Shown: piece after piece, positions 17,873-27,728 of the stretch
Layout: each line of letters begins with the position of its first letter
Position numbering within the stretch: the stretch's first letter is position 1
NCBI GenBank assembly: GCA_019322805.1
Contig: JAHWIC010000002.1
Location: 1-64,000, forward strand
Length of the DNA: 64,000 nucleotides
Reading direction: 5' to 3'
DNA from: Candidatus Woesearchaeota archaeon
Lineage (GTDB): Archaea > Nanobdellota > Nanobdellia > Woesearchaeales > JAHWIC01
Position numbers and translations under genes: made by a program
Notes under the pieces: generated by a model
Told to the model about the DNA's origin: nothing
The model's input: only the letters and a program-made list of their open reading frames with translations
The model's database searches: none

Positions 17873-19318
17873 TTAATAAAATCTTTTATTCTCTATTGCT
17901 ATTTTTAAAGCAGTGATTTGTGCGGGTTCTTCTGAGATGACTATATCTTCAGGTGTGATTGCTGGCTCAAAGAGTCTAATCTGATTTTCAAGCCTAACTC
18001 TCACTATCTCATTTAAGATAACACTTCCTGTCAGACCAACGATAAATCTCTTATTATGCAAGCCAATATCCGTTGCTATGCGGCTTATATATGCTGCCAT
18101 AGTCTTAGCTCCATCCAAGATTATTTTAAGAGCTGCTTTGTCGCCTTCTCTTGCTGCTATAAGAACATATTCTCCTAATTCAGGAATATCATTAACAGCC
18201 ATGCCATGTGCTTGTGCAAGCACTACATTATGAGAAATATTAGGCCCGATCCTAAATCCTACTTCAAAGAAATGGTTAATATCTATAAGTATCTCTTCAA
18301 ATGTTCTTCCTCCTTCCTTGTAAAGTCTGAATAGCTTGCCTTTATCAAAAGCTTTCTTAGTGATTCTTGCTAATATTGACTTTGGATTTGTCTTTATAGC
18401 TCTTGCACCATGGTATGCGAGAAATCTGCCAGATAAGTGAACATTCTCAATTGTATTCAGATTCTTAGAAGCTTCGTATGTAAAGCACACTGCTTCTTTT
18501 TTAGTAAGAGGATTATGGCCGTAGGCAATATGCCCTGTTCCACCAATTAATATTACTCCGGGTCTTCCTTTTGTTGCAGCATACCAAGAAACAACATGGT
18601 CTGGCAAGAAAATCGCGTCTTTTACATGTTTTGGCATGAATCTATAAGTATATTCTGTCATTAGTTCTTCGACTCTCCTATGAATCTCTTTACTTCTTAT
18701 GACAATGCCAGCACCTATCCTCTCGAATTTTGCAGTCTTAAAGTTTATTCCTGCCTTCTCGCATGCTTGTTTGAGAGCTACTACAATGCTATCAAATGAT
18801 CTTATAGCACCTACCCTGCCTGGGTCGCAAGGGCCTCCTCTTCCTATTCCAAGCACTTTTCCACCTGCTCTGCTTATTATTGCTACGGTTTTTGTGCCGC
18901 CACCATCAATTCCTGCATAGATACCTTCTCCTCTTGCAACTTTCTTTTCGTATTTTTTGAGGATCTTGCCAATATTTGCTTCTAGAATAATTATGTCTTT
19001 TAGAATAGCCTCTACTAATTCTGGTTGGGCACCCTTATTTCTCTTAATAACAGCTAAAGCTTCTGTGCATCTCTTAGATATTGCTTGTAAGTCTTTAACT
19101 AGTTGTTCCTCTTGTTTGTTTATATCCATGCTCTGCCTGATATAATTATAACCCATTATTTTCCTACCCAGAGTTCTAAATAGTCTAATTGCACGATTGT
19201 AATCAAAAGAATGTTTAATCTCTTCTTGAGCTTTTTTTGCTTCTTCTATACAAAAATAACAAAATCTAACAGCACTATCAATATCCCTTGTCCTAAACTC
19301 AAATGGAGTTACATCCAT
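17873..19318 (-). CDS. BadF/BadG-type ATPase, probable amino-sugar kinase
   Basis: The 481-residue protein has an N-terminal helical extension of about 135 residues with no recognised domain. An ASKHA ATPase follows: GIYAGIDGGGTKTVAIISRAGGKVLGIGRGGPCDP, VILIGGTGHIAYG and LTGSVILNE. The ATPase part is closest to N-acetylglucosamine kinases of the BadF/BadG/BcrA family. The extension is unusual for that family. The gene is 68 nt upstream of the glycosyltransferase at 16671-17804 and follows the kinase-fold gene at 19373-20860, all on the minus strand. Confidence 0.7.
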   Translation of the reverse strand: MDVTPFEFRTRDIDSAVRFCYFCIEEAKKAQEEIKHSFDYNRAIRLFRTLGRKIMGYNYIRQSMDINKQEEQLVKDLQAISKRCTEALAVIKRNKGAQPELVEAILKDIIILEANIGKILKKYEKKVARGEGIYAGIDGGGTKTVAIISRAGGKVLGIGRGGPCDPGRVGAIRSFDSIVVALKQACEKAGINFKTAKFERIGAGIVIRSKEIHRRVEELMTEYTYRFMPKHVKDAIFLPDHVVSWYAATKGRPGVILIGGTGHIAYGHNPLTKKEAVCFTYEASKNLNTIENVHLSGRFLAYHGARAIKTNPKSILARITKKAFDKGKLFRLYKEGGRTFEEILIDINHFFEVGFRIGPNISHNVVLAQAHGMAVNDIPELGEYVLIAAREGDKAALKIILDGAKTMAAYISRIATDIGLHNKRFIVGLTGSVILNEIVRVRLENQIRLFEPAITPEDIVISEEPAQITALKIAIENKRFY

Positions 19319-19372
19319 ATTATCACCTTCTTTATCCTTTAACAGATTAGTATTTATTTCTTTCTTGTTTAT

Positions 19373-20860
19373 TCAAAGCTTTTCTGCAAAGCCTTTTGCT
19401 TCTTTTCTCCTTTTTAGCATCTCAGCAGCTAATGGTAAGTCTTCTGGTGCATCGTATCTAACGAGCCTAAATACATTAAATTCGTACATTGGTTTTCTTA
19501 TATAGCGGGACATGAATTTAAATTCCCTCATCATTCTGCGCCTTTTTAAGAAGTTTAATGTTTCTTGTTCAAACATCTGCTTTAGGGCTATTTTCATAGC
19601 AACCGTTTGTTCAAGCAGTTCAATGAATTGTCCTCTTCTATCCGCTCTTTTGAACCTAGACCAGGTCCAGTCTTTTTCAGTCCAGCCTCTATTAACAGTC
19701 CTTATATCATGCATCATGCCTCTAATTTGTTCTTTAACAGGTATATCTGTTCTCACTATAAAATCTCTTCCAGCAGGATCATCCATTGGATACATATGGA
19801 TTGTTTCTGTATCTACAAATACAAGCCTTTTTCCATTCCAGCAAAAGTTAGCAGGCTTGAAATCCAGCATCCAATGCGTATTATGGATAATTGCCCTGTA
19901 TGCATTATGTAACATCTGTCTATATAATGCCCGAATAAAACGTCTATTGCTGCTTTCTCTAATTAGTAAAGCCGCATTTTTTCCGATATGTTCCTGGTTC
20001 AAAACAGCTTGGTAATAGCCGGTTGGTCTTGCACCAGAAGGAGTCTTCTCCCACTGCTCAATTACATAGAGATCATTGTGGTCTGGAACACTCACTCCTG
20101 CTTCTTTTAGAAAAGCATAAAATCTCTTATTATTCTCTAGCCTTTTCTTAGCTTGTTCATAGCTCCATTTCCTACCCATTGTAAGCATTCCATACTTCTT
20201 AACAACTCTTATCCTTCCATCAATCCATGTCCAGGAGAATACTGTGCTTGCTCTACCTTTGCCTACTTTCTCTATCTTAACCCTTTCTTTTAGCGGCATC
20301 ACTTGATTATAAATCTCTACTATGAGTTCTCTTTCTCCTTTAAAACCACTTAATCCATTATCAAAAAGGAGTTCTCCTTCTTGTCTTACGAGCCCCAGTA
20401 AAGGCTGTACTTCCTCTCTTTTGAATGCTGATTCAAAGGATTTATGCTCTTTAAACCATACTATCTCTTTAGCAACCACTGCAGCTAAAGCTCTTCTTAC
20501 GCTAAATAATTCATTTATGTGTCCTTTTATTGACTCAGCTAAAGCTCTTTCTCCAACATCCTTCCTCTCAATATCACTTAACTCAGCAATCATCTCTCTA
20601 TCTTTCCTGGAGTCTCTCTCATCAACCAAAAATTCAAATTTATCAACTGATGTGAATATGCCTTTCATACGTTCAAAGATAGCTTCTGCTTTAGAAAGGT
20701 TCCTTCTGCTGCCAATCCTGCCAACAAAATCTCTCAAGAACTTTAACTTCCTTTGGTAAAAAGCAATAAACTCTTTTAGGTCCCTAAGCTCAGTTCCTAC
20801 TTGCTTACTAATTCTTTCTATATCCTTTATCTGCCTATCAGCCAATAAACTAGCAAACAT
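19373..20860 (-). CDS. unrecognised kinase-fold protein with long helical N-terminus
   Basis: I do not recognise this 495-residue protein as a named family. The first 210 residues are charged helices. From about 215 it has features of the protein-kinase / aminoglycoside-phosphotransferase fold: GKGRASTVFSW as a glycine-rich loop, VVKKYG as the ATP lysine, MLDFKPANFCW as the catalytic loop (D-x-KPAN) and LVFVDTET in place of DFG. A small-molecule (sugar) kinase is more likely than a protein kinase, given the ROK and BadF kinases downstream. It is divergent from the GH2 gene. Confidence 0.55.
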   Translation of the reverse strand: MFASLLADRQIKDIERISKQVGTELRDLKEFIAFYQRKLKFLRDFVGRIGSRRNLSKAEAIFERMKGIFTSVDKFEFLVDERDSRKDREMIAELSDIERKDVGERALAESIKGHINELFSVRRALAAVVAKEIVWFKEHKSFESAFKREEVQPLLGLVRQEGELLFDNGLSGFKGERELIVEIYNQVMPLKERVKIEKVGKGRASTVFSWTWIDGRIRVVKKYGMLTMGRKWSYEQAKKRLENNKRFYAFLKEAGVSVPDHNDLYVIEQWEKTPSGARPTGYYQAVLNQEHIGKNAALLIRESSNRRFIRALYRQMLHNAYRAIIHNTHWMLDFKPANFCWNGKRLVFVDTETIHMYPMDDPAGRDFIVRTDIPVKEQIRGMMHDIRTVNRGWTEKDWTWSRFKRADRRGQFIELLEQTVAMKIALKQMFEQETLNFLKRRRMMREFKFMSRYIRKPMYEFNVFRLVRYDAPEDLPLAAEMLKRRKEAKGFAEKL

Positions 20861-20935
20861 CTTAATATCATCCTGGGTATAATTATTATTTAAACCTTTC
20901 TAACAAATTTCTTCACTAATATCAAACAAAAAGCA

Positions 20936-20955
20936 AAATTTATATATCAATTAAC
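20936..20955 (+). promoter_or_regulatory. TATA region of the GH2 gene
   Basis: TTTATATATCAA lies about 30 nt before the ATG at 20973. The opposite strand carries AT-rich promoter-like sequence for the divergent kinase-fold gene. Confidence 0.5.
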
Positions 20956-20972
20956 CGAGAGAAGACTATAAG

Positions 20973-23087
20973 ATGAAAAAGAGGGAACTCAAGGACTTAA
21001 ACGGACAGTGGCTGTACTGCAAGACTAACTCGAGAAGAAAGTCTGACTGGAAGCCAATTAAGGTTCCTTCTAACTGGTATCTGCAGGGCTTAGACCACCA
21101 TGGAAGGCTGTACTATAAAAGATATTTCTTAATGGATAAGCTGAAGAAGGATAAAGCAGCATACATAAGGTTTCATGGTATTGATTATATTGCTGATATC
21201 TGGCTTAATGATGAGTATATCGGCCATCATGAGGGCTATTTCCAGAGATTTGGATATAATATAACCCAATCTTTGAGGAGGAAGAATGAGCTTGTCGTAA
21301 GAGTAAACTCTCCAAAAGAATCTCCAAATGAATGGCCTGATAAGAAAAAGATAATCAAAGGCATATTTAGCCTGCATGACACAAGACCTGGCGGATGGGA
21401 TCCAAAGCACGGGCAGGATAAAAATACAGGCGGAATCTGGAATAAAGTAGAGATAATTATTACAAGCAATATAGCAAGGATAAGGAGAGCGTATCTGTCA
21501 ACAGTAAGTGCAAGCAAAAAAAGAGCAAACATAAATTGCGAAGTAAGGTTCTTCTCAAAAAATGAAGTAGAGTTTCAATTAAAGACTGTCTTTAAGCCGT
21601 TGAATTTCAAAGGGCGTGACATCAATTTTCCCCTGCAAACCATCAAGCAAAAAAGGGGATTCCATGTAACCTCTTTTAATCTTGAACTTAAGAATCCAAA
21701 ACTTTGGTGGACTTGGGACCAGGGGTTTCCTTACATGTATAAGATTGAATTCCATGTTATCCATGAGGGAAGGGTAATTGATGTCTTAGAGAGAAAGTTT
21801 GGCATAAGAACATTCCAGGTAGACAAGCAGGAGCAATGGTGGCTTAACAATAAGAGGGTTTTTCCAAGAGGAGTAAATTTCATACCAGAGCAATGGCTTT
21901 CCCAATATGAGTATGACCAGATAGAAAGGGACATCGCTTTGTTAAAGAAAGCAAATGTAAATGCTATAAGGATCCATGGACATATAAACAGGAGGGGGCT
22001 TTATGAAGCATGTGATAAAGAAGGAATCCTGATATACCAGGACTTTCCGTTACAATGGGGGTACAGCAATACCCATAGCTTCATAAAAAGGGCCAGCAAG
22101 CAGGCAAAAGAGATGGTTCATCATCTGTATAATCACCCATCAATAGTCGTATGGTGCTGCCATAATGAGCCGTATCATACAACATCAAAGCTGGACAAGT
22201 CGGTCCATAGAGCTGTTGCACGAATGGACCATACAAGGCATGTTGTAGCAGGCTCTTTACTAACAGAGCATGCGTACCCTGGCTGGTATTATGGGCACTA
22301 CAAGGAATTCTCAGGCATACCTGCCGGCCCATTAGTAACTGAATTTGGTGCACAGGCACTGCCTAACGTGGAATCATTAAGAAAATTCATACCCAAGGAG
22401 GATTTATGGCCTCCAAACTGGAATCACTGGTCCTACCATAACTTCAGATTCGAGCAGACATTTGAGGTTGCGAAGATAAAAAAGGGAAGAAGCCTTGCAC
22501 AGTTTGTAAGAAACAGCCAGGATTATCAGGAAGAGCTCCTTAAATATGCAATAGAGACTATGCGAAGAGAAAAAGGGCGAAGAGTTACCGGCTTGTTTCA
22601 ATTCATGTTCGTTGATTGCTGGCCGTCTATTTCCTGGTCTGTTGTTGATTATTACAGGCAGCCAAAAAAAGCATTCTATGCGCTACAGGCATCTTATGAG
22701 CCAATCCTAGTATCAATAAGGATAAAAAGGAGGCCATTAGCTACATTCACATACAGGAATGATGTTGGCTGGACATATGTCTTATGGGACCCAAGGCAGG
22801 TTATCTGGATAACAAATGACACTTACAACAAATACAAGAATGCAAAGCTTGTCCTAAAGGTTGAAGATGAGAGCGGAAAAGGATACATTAGAAAAGTAAT
22901 CAGCACAAACATACCAAGATATTCTTCTGCGCCAGTATTAACACCTATAAGATTCAAACCAGTATTAAAGATAAAAGGAATTTTAGAGCCAGGAAGGTAC
23001 ATATTAAGGATGGGTATCTGGTACAGAAGAAAGAAGATATCTAAAAACTATGAATATTTCAGAATAACAAAGAGGCAGGAGATATAA
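20973..23087 (+). CDS. glycoside hydrolase family 2 (beta-mannosidase/galactosidase-like)
   Basis: The 704-residue protein has a GH2 sugar-binding domain (LNGQWLY, YIRFHGIDYIADIWLND), an immunoglobulin-like domain (about 170-285) and a TIM barrel from about 290. The acid/base is E399 in WCCHNEP and the nucleophile is E457 in LVTEFGAQ, both intact. There is no signal peptide, so it acts in the cytoplasm on an exo-linked mannoside, galactoside or glucuronide. The glycosyltransferase gene follows after 16 nt on the same strand. Confidence 0.85.
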   Translation: MKKRELKDLNGQWLYCKTNSRRKSDWKPIKVPSNWYLQGLDHHGRLYYKRYFLMDKLKKDKAAYIRFHGIDYIADIWLNDEYIGHHEGYFQRFGYNITQSLRRKNELVVRVNSPKESPNEWPDKKKIIKGIFSLHDTRPGGWDPKHGQDKNTGGIWNKVEIIITSNIARIRRAYLSTVSASKKRANINCEVRFFSKNEVEFQLKTVFKPLNFKGRDINFPLQTIKQKRGFHVTSFNLELKNPKLWWTWDQGFPYMYKIEFHVIHEGRVIDVLERKFGIRTFQVDKQEQWWLNNKRVFPRGVNFIPEQWLSQYEYDQIERDIALLKKANVNAIRIHGHINRRGLYEACDKEGILIYQDFPLQWGYSNTHSFIKRASKQAKEMVHHLYNHPSIVVWCCHNEPYHTTSKLDKSVHRAVARMDHTRHVVAGSLLTEHAYPGWYYGHYKEFSGIPAGPLVTEFGAQALPNVESLRKFIPKEDLWPPNWNHWSYHNFRFEQTFEVAKIKKGRSLAQFVRNSQDYQEELLKYAIETMRREKGRRVTGLFQFMFVDCWPSISWSVVDYYRQPKKAFYALQASYEPILVSIRIKRRPLATFTYRNDVGWTYVLWDPRQVIWITNDTYNKYKNAKLVLKVEDESGKGYIRKVISTNIPRYSSAPVLTPIRFKPVLKIKGILEPGRYILRMGIWYRRKKISKNYEYFRITKRQEI

Positions 23088-23103
23088 TGAGGAAATATAA
23101 AAA

Positions 23104-24354
23104 ATGAAAGAACAGATAATAACCATACCAACATACTGGACGAGGAGGGATGGTGTAAAAAAAGTAGGCGACACTTATTTTGATCATCCTACACCTTTGA
23201 ATGGAGAGCAGACACTTACAAGAATGCTAGACAGCCTTAAAGAGGCATGGGGAAATTTTAAGGTCGTTGTTCTAACTGCAACTGTGGATTATAGTGACCA
23301 AAAGCTTTACGAGCAGGTTGAAAAAAAAGTAAATTCCCTCATTAAACCTTACAAGAAGCATTTCCCAATAATGCAGTTTGTAAAGTCTGATGTGAAGTTC
23401 TTGAAGGAAAGGATGAAGAAATACGGCATGGAAGACATGATAACACAAATCAATCTTGCTTGTTATCCTACAATAAGGAACTGCCAGCTTATTGTTACAA
23501 ACGGCCTGGGTGCTGATGTAATGCTCGGCCTGGATGATGATGAGGTTGTTATGCGTGACCATGTTAAAAAGGCAACTGAGTTTATAGGAAAAGAGCATAA
23601 AGGTCAGAAAATTTACGGAATAGGCGGTTATTACAAAGATAAAAAAGGGGACCACATCATGAGGGATCTCAAAAAACCTCCAATTGATAATGTTTTCTAT
23701 AGGAAGAGATGGATAAAGAATAATGGGTTCATAGTCATAGATAAGAAAAAAGGCCGCGTGCATAAATCAAATTTCGTGTTTGGCGGAAATATGGTCATGC
23801 ACAGGAAGATGTTCATGAATGTTGCTTATGACCTGGGGATAACAAGAGGAGAGAATATGGATTATCTTATTAATGCAAAGATGCACGGCTTAAACTTCTA
23901 TTTTGACAAGGAACTTTATGTCATACACATGCCCCCTGAAAAATGGCATAAAAAGGTGAAAGCATTCCTAAAAACTGGTGCTTTTAGTATGGAAAGCTAT
24001 TACAGGCTTGAGCAGGACATGCTGAGATTCATTTATGAACGCGAGAAAATCAGAGAGTGCAATGACCATCACCCAGAGCTAAAAAAAGTCAGTATTGACG
24101 GATTAAGACCTTACCCAGGAGATTTCTTTGAAGAAAAGGTTATCAATGATGCTGTATACGCATTGAAGTATATGTACCCAGAACAAACAAAAAAACTTAA
24201 GGTTAATGCTGAAGTGCAGGTTAACCGTGCCTTGGAAAGATCTAGAAAATTAGCACCCAATTATTTCCTGTTTAATGAAAAGTGGATAAAATTGATGAAG
24301 TTCATTGAGAAGGACAAAGCATTCAGGAAATACCTTAACAGCAGATGGCTATAA
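23104..24354 (+). CDS. GT-A fold glycosyltransferase, paralogue of 16671-17804
   Basis: The 416-residue protein shares with the gene at 16671 the IPTYWT...FDHPTPL start, the acidic LGLDDDEVVMRD motif (metal/nucleotide binding), GGNMVMHRKMF and RGENMDYLINAKMHGL. It is a likely cytoplasmic sugar transferase. Transcribed with the GH2 gene. It overlaps the convergent HAD phosphatase gene by 6 nt at the 3' ends. Confidence 0.72.
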   Translation: MKEQIITIPTYWTRRDGVKKVGDTYFDHPTPLNGEQTLTRMLDSLKEAWGNFKVVVLTATVDYSDQKLYEQVEKKVNSLIKPYKKHFPIMQFVKSDVKFLKERMKKYGMEDMITQINLACYPTIRNCQLIVTNGLGADVMLGLDDDEVVMRDHVKKATEFIGKEHKGQKIYGIGGYYKDKKGDHIMRDLKKPPIDNVFYRKRWIKNNGFIVIDKKKGRVHKSNFVFGGNMVMHRKMFMNVAYDLGITRGENMDYLINAKMHGLNFYFDKELYVIHMPPEKWHKKVKAFLKTGAFSMESYYRLEQDMLRFIYEREKIRECNDHHPELKKVSIDGLRPYPGDFFEEKVINDAVYALKYMYPEQTKKLKVNAEVQVNRALERSRKLAPNYFLFNEKWIKLMKFIEKDKAFRKYLNSRWL

Positions 24355-25143
24355 ATGCCTTAGAACAGCCTCTTTAAAACCTTCAGGACCTATCTTATTT
24401 ATTCTTATTACATCCTTATGCCTGAAGCTGTAGTCTCCTTTATAATTCTTAACCTGATAGCCGTAATCAACATTCTTTAGCATTGGCAGATCATTCATCC
24501 CGTCACCAACACCAATTGCTGTAATCTTTCCAAATTTCTTTTTAAACAGTTTCTTCAGGGTATTGACTGCTTTTCCTTTATCGTTCTTTCCCATTATATA
24601 ATGATATCTGCCGCCTTTGGTATAATTAAGCCTGTATTTCTTAATCAATTTCTTTATTTTGTTTATATCCCCTTTAAACAACAAAAATGGTTCTGTGAAT
24701 TCGCGTTTTTTTGCTAATCTTGCTTTCTGCAGTGATATTCCAGCATTCTCTGACAGCTCTTTTAAAGTCAAATCTCCAAAGCCTTTTATCTCGTAACCTG
24801 TTTCTTTCTTTATTTTATTCAGGACTTTTCTTAATTCTCCATATTTGGTGCCAAATTGCAGTATCTCGCAGCCTCGCTTTATATAATCAGATTTAAGGCC
24901 CTTAAAATAACCTTTAGGAACAAAGATAGCAGCACCATTCTCAGAAATAAAAGGGTGTTTTACTTTTATTTTCTTATAGTATATATCCATTTCATGGCTT
25001 ACTCGACTGCTGCAAAACACCAAAGGAACCCTGTTTTTCACTATTTTACGTACAGCCGGCATTGCCTTACTGTAAGAATATGTGCTATGGTCAAGGAATG
25101 TTCCATCCATATCTGAAAAGATGACAAGACTAGCCATAGTCAT
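24349..25143 (-). CDS. HAD-IIB phosphatase, mannosyl-3-phosphoglycerate phosphatase-like
   Basis: The 264-residue HAD protein has motif I FSDMDGTF (nucleophile D11, D13), motif II in VFCSSR, a motif III lysine and motif IV GVGDGMNDLPML. Sequence and length are close to mannosyl-3-phosphoglycerate phosphatase, which makes the compatible solute mannosylglycerate; sucrose- or trehalose-phosphate phosphatase is the alternative. It overlaps the preceding glycosyltransferase gene by 14 nt, so that transferase may supply its substrate. Confidence 0.75.
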   Translation of the reverse strand: MTMASLVIFSDMDGTFLDHSTYSYSKAMPAVRKIVKNRVPLVFCSSRVSHEMDIYYKKIKVKHPFISENGAAIFVPKGYFKGLKSDYIKRGCEILQFGTKYGELRKVLNKIKKETGYEIKGFGDLTLKELSENAGISLQKARLAKKREFTEPFLLFKGDINKIKKLIKKYRLNYTKGGRYHYIMGKNDKGKAVNTLKKLFKKKFGKITAIGVGDGMNDLPMLKNVDYGYQVKNYKGDYSFRHKDVIRINKIGPEGFKEAVLRHL

Positions 25144-26449
25144 ATATCTCTTCCCTGAATTTCTTAAGTTGTTCGTTTTGGTATCGTAAGAACTCGTTAA
25201 AACCCTTTTTTGTAAACTTCTGAAATGGCGCTAACTTAAATGGCGTGGTCTCATATTCTATCTTTCTTTTTAGAAGGGATTCCTTTATCTCTTTATCTGA
25301 ATATATTTCATTTAAAATTTTCTGGATTACCTTCTTCCTTTGACGCTCAAACCGCTCATTTGACATTGATTTAGTACCAAATAAGTAACCTTGAGTAGAA
25401 TATCTTACCTGAAGCAGTTTTGCAAATTCCTGGATTCTTGGTTCTAAAAACCTAAAATCAGAATTTAAGAGATCCAAGAAATGTTTGAGGAATTCTTCCT
25501 TGGGCATATCAAAAGGGAGTGCATCTGACTCAATTGCCAAGTAAATGTAAGCCCTCAACATATTTTCATTTCTCCTCCTCATTGTCCTGGTAGGGGACTC
25601 AGCAACCTTGATATCATTATGGAATATCAGACCCCACTCATTAGCGTTGTACAGATGCTCCATCTTATTGGGGGATCTGCACAAAAACCCTCCAATAAGG
25701 CCGTATCGCTGCAGGCGGTAGTTTAATTCAGTATGTTCACCATACCAGCCCCGAGTCTGATTGAATATGCCATTTCCAGGATGCTCTTTTTGCAGTTTTT
25801 CGAGAACCTTTGTAAAATGCAGCTGAAGATTACCATGGACATGGCCGTATAAAACATAAGCATTTTCATACTTTTCCCCTCTAAACGGCGTATACCTCCT
25901 TGGTTTCTCTACTTCTAAAAAATTAAATAATTTGGCAGCAAGTTCTTTCTTAGCCACGATTGTATCAACAAGAGCATTTGCTTCTGCCAGTCTTTTAGTC
26001 TTGGGCAGCCTAGAAACCTCAAATGTTGGATACCCAACAAAAGCAGCATACTGCAGCCCCTGCTCCAAGAAGTCAAATAGCTCCTTTGGTTTATAGATAA
26101 CAATATCATCATCAATCATATAGGTGAGCCTTGTTCCCTTAACTATATTCTGGATTGAACGCATAAGGCCTACATTTCTTCCGCTTGGTATCGTCTTTTC
26201 AGGATTGTAAACAACCTGGTACGGCAGGCTGCCCAAGTTATATTTCTCAAATACCTTTTTAACAAAGGACTCTGATTCCTGGTTTTTTTCAGTATTGCAG
26301 ACAAGGATTATATTGTATTTTTTTCTGTCTAAATCGCCCAGGCATGTAAGAAATGTTCCAATCTGTCTTTCCCTGGAGGGTATGGTCAGGACTATGATAT
26401 CCCTTTTAACTCCCTCTTTTATTTTCAGCTTAAGCATATAAACCCCCAA
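25130..26449 (-). CDS. GT-A glycosyltransferase coupled to the HAD phosphatase
   Basis: The 439-residue protein begins a Rossmann-like nucleotide-sugar domain (IIVLTIPSRERQIGTFLTCLGDL), has SGRNVGL and an acidic metal motif YMIDDDIVIY, then WYGEHTELNYRLQRYGL. It is GT2-like; whether it is a mannosyl-3-phosphoglycerate synthase cannot be decided from sequence alone. A start at the internal ATG 26437 (MLKLKIKEG) is possible. Its 3' end overlaps the HAD phosphatase, arguing for one pathway. Confidence 0.65.
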   Translation of the reverse strand: MGVYMLKLKIKEGVKRDIIVLTIPSRERQIGTFLTCLGDLDRKKYNIILVCNTEKNQESESFVKKVFEKYNLGSLPYQVVYNPEKTIPSGRNVGLMRSIQNIVKGTRLTYMIDDDIVIYKPKELFDFLEQGLQYAAFVGYPTFEVSRLPKTKRLAEANALVDTIVAKKELAAKLFNFLEVEKPRRYTPFRGEKYENAYVLYGHVHGNLQLHFTKVLEKLQKEHPGNGIFNQTRGWYGEHTELNYRLQRYGLIGGFLCRSPNKMEHLYNANEWGLIFHNDIKVAESPTRTMRRRNENMLRAYIYLAIESDALPFDMPKEEFLKHFLDLLNSDFRFLEPRIQEFAKLLQVRYSTQGYLFGTKSMSNERFERQRKKVIQKILNEIYSDKEIKESLLKRKIEYETTPFKLAPFQKFTKKGFNEFLRYQNEQLKKFREEIYDYG

Positions 26450-26510
26450 GAATAAATGGTTCAGGACAGTATTTAAAGGTTATTGTTTTTGGGGCGGAAT
26501 AGCGAGGGGG

Positions 26511-27728
26511 CTATTTCTTGAGAATAACCCCAATATCTGCCACATTAGAGCCAGTTAATCCTGTAATAATAAGGTCCCTTGTTCTCTTAAAGAAGTGATA
26601 AGAATCATTATTTTCCAGATATTCTTTATAGTTCAGCCTCAGCTTTATAGCTCCGCCAAGAGATTTATTGTCAATTATTGCTCCAGCAGCGTCAGTTGGT
26701 CCGTCCCTGCCGTCAGAACCAATAGAAACAAGCGCAGCATTCTTTAATTTTGATATTTCCTCAATTGCTCCCAGGCAAAGCTCCTGGTTTCTGCCGCCTT
26801 TTCCTTTGCCTTTGACAGCAACTGTTGTTTCGCCAGCAAAAAGAAGTGCAATATTTTTTTTATTTTGGATTTTTTTAATGAATTTTTTCCCAATGATTTT
26901 AGCTTCTCCTTTCAGTTTATTAGTGATTATTACCGGCTTCAAACCTAATGACAGCGCCTTCTGTTTCATTGCTCCAAGCGCAACTTGATTGTTTAACAAT
27001 AAGATATTATCAACATTCTTCAAACTCTTGTCGACTGTTGGTCCTGATGCAATTGTGCTTAAGTCATCTCCAACAACGTCTGAGAAAATCAATGAAATAA
27101 TTCTTGCTTTTGTCAGCTTTGCTAATTTTCCCCCTTTAACAAGAGATAATTTTTTTCTTATTTTGTTTAATGCTCCGATGTCGATTCCTGATGCAAAGTG
27201 CTTGTTTATTATTTTCATGTATTGCTTGAATGGAATTTTAGGATAGCAAAGTAAAGCTGAACCCCCTCCTGAAACCAAGCAGATCACTAAATCATTTTTA
27301 TTGAGATTTTTAATTAAATTGACAATTTTCTTGGCTCCATCAACATTCCTTTTGGAAGGCATTGGATGCGTTCCTTTTATCACCTTTATTTTTTTCAGTT
27401 TAATTTTCTTTGTTGATATTACAATTCCAGAGTCTACTATATTCCCCAATATTTTCTCCAATTCTTTCGCCATTAAAGAAGAAGCTTTTCCAAAACCGAT
27501 AACAATTATTTTCTTATATTTTTTTAAATCTATTTTTTTAATTGCCTTTTTATAATTTTTAATAAACAGAGCCTCTTTTCTTAATGTTATATTTTCACCC
27601 ATTATCTTTTCAGTCTTGAGAGCATTAAGACCAGCATCGATAATCTGCAATGCTTTAACCCGAGAATCAGAATTTTTTATCAACCGCCTGTAATTCTTAA
27701 TAATCATTCTATTTTTTCTCTTCACCAA
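26511..27728 (-). CDS. glycerate 2-kinase (GckA/MOFRL family)
   Basis: The 405-residue protein has the glycerate kinase signatures IIVIGFGKASSLMAKELE, GTHPMPSKRNVDGA, LVSGGGSALLCYP and the C-terminal MOFRL domain (LFAGETTVAVKGKGKGGRNQELCLGA, SIGSDGRDGPTDAAGAI). Archaeal members convert glycerate to 2-phosphoglycerate, which feeds the enolase encoded in this window. It overlaps the RimK-like gene by 20 nt, so the two are co-transcribed. Confidence 0.9.
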   Translation of the reverse strand: MVKRKNRMIIKNYRRLIKNSDSRVKALQIIDAGLNALKTEKIMGENITLRKEALFIKNYKKAIKKIDLKKYKKIIVIGFGKASSLMAKELEKILGNIVDSGIVISTKKIKLKKIKVIKGTHPMPSKRNVDGAKKIVNLIKNLNKNDLVICLVSGGGSALLCYPKIPFKQYMKIINKHFASGIDIGALNKIRKKLSLVKGGKLAKLTKARIISLIFSDVVGDDLSTIASGPTVDKSLKNVDNILLLNNQVALGAMKQKALSLGLKPVIITNKLKGEAKIIGKKFIKKIQNKKNIALLFAGETTVAVKGKGKGGRNQELCLGAIEEISKLKNAALVSIGSDGRDGPTDAAGAIIDNKSLGGAIKLRLNYKEYLENNDSYHFFKRTRDLIITGLTGSNVADIGVILKK

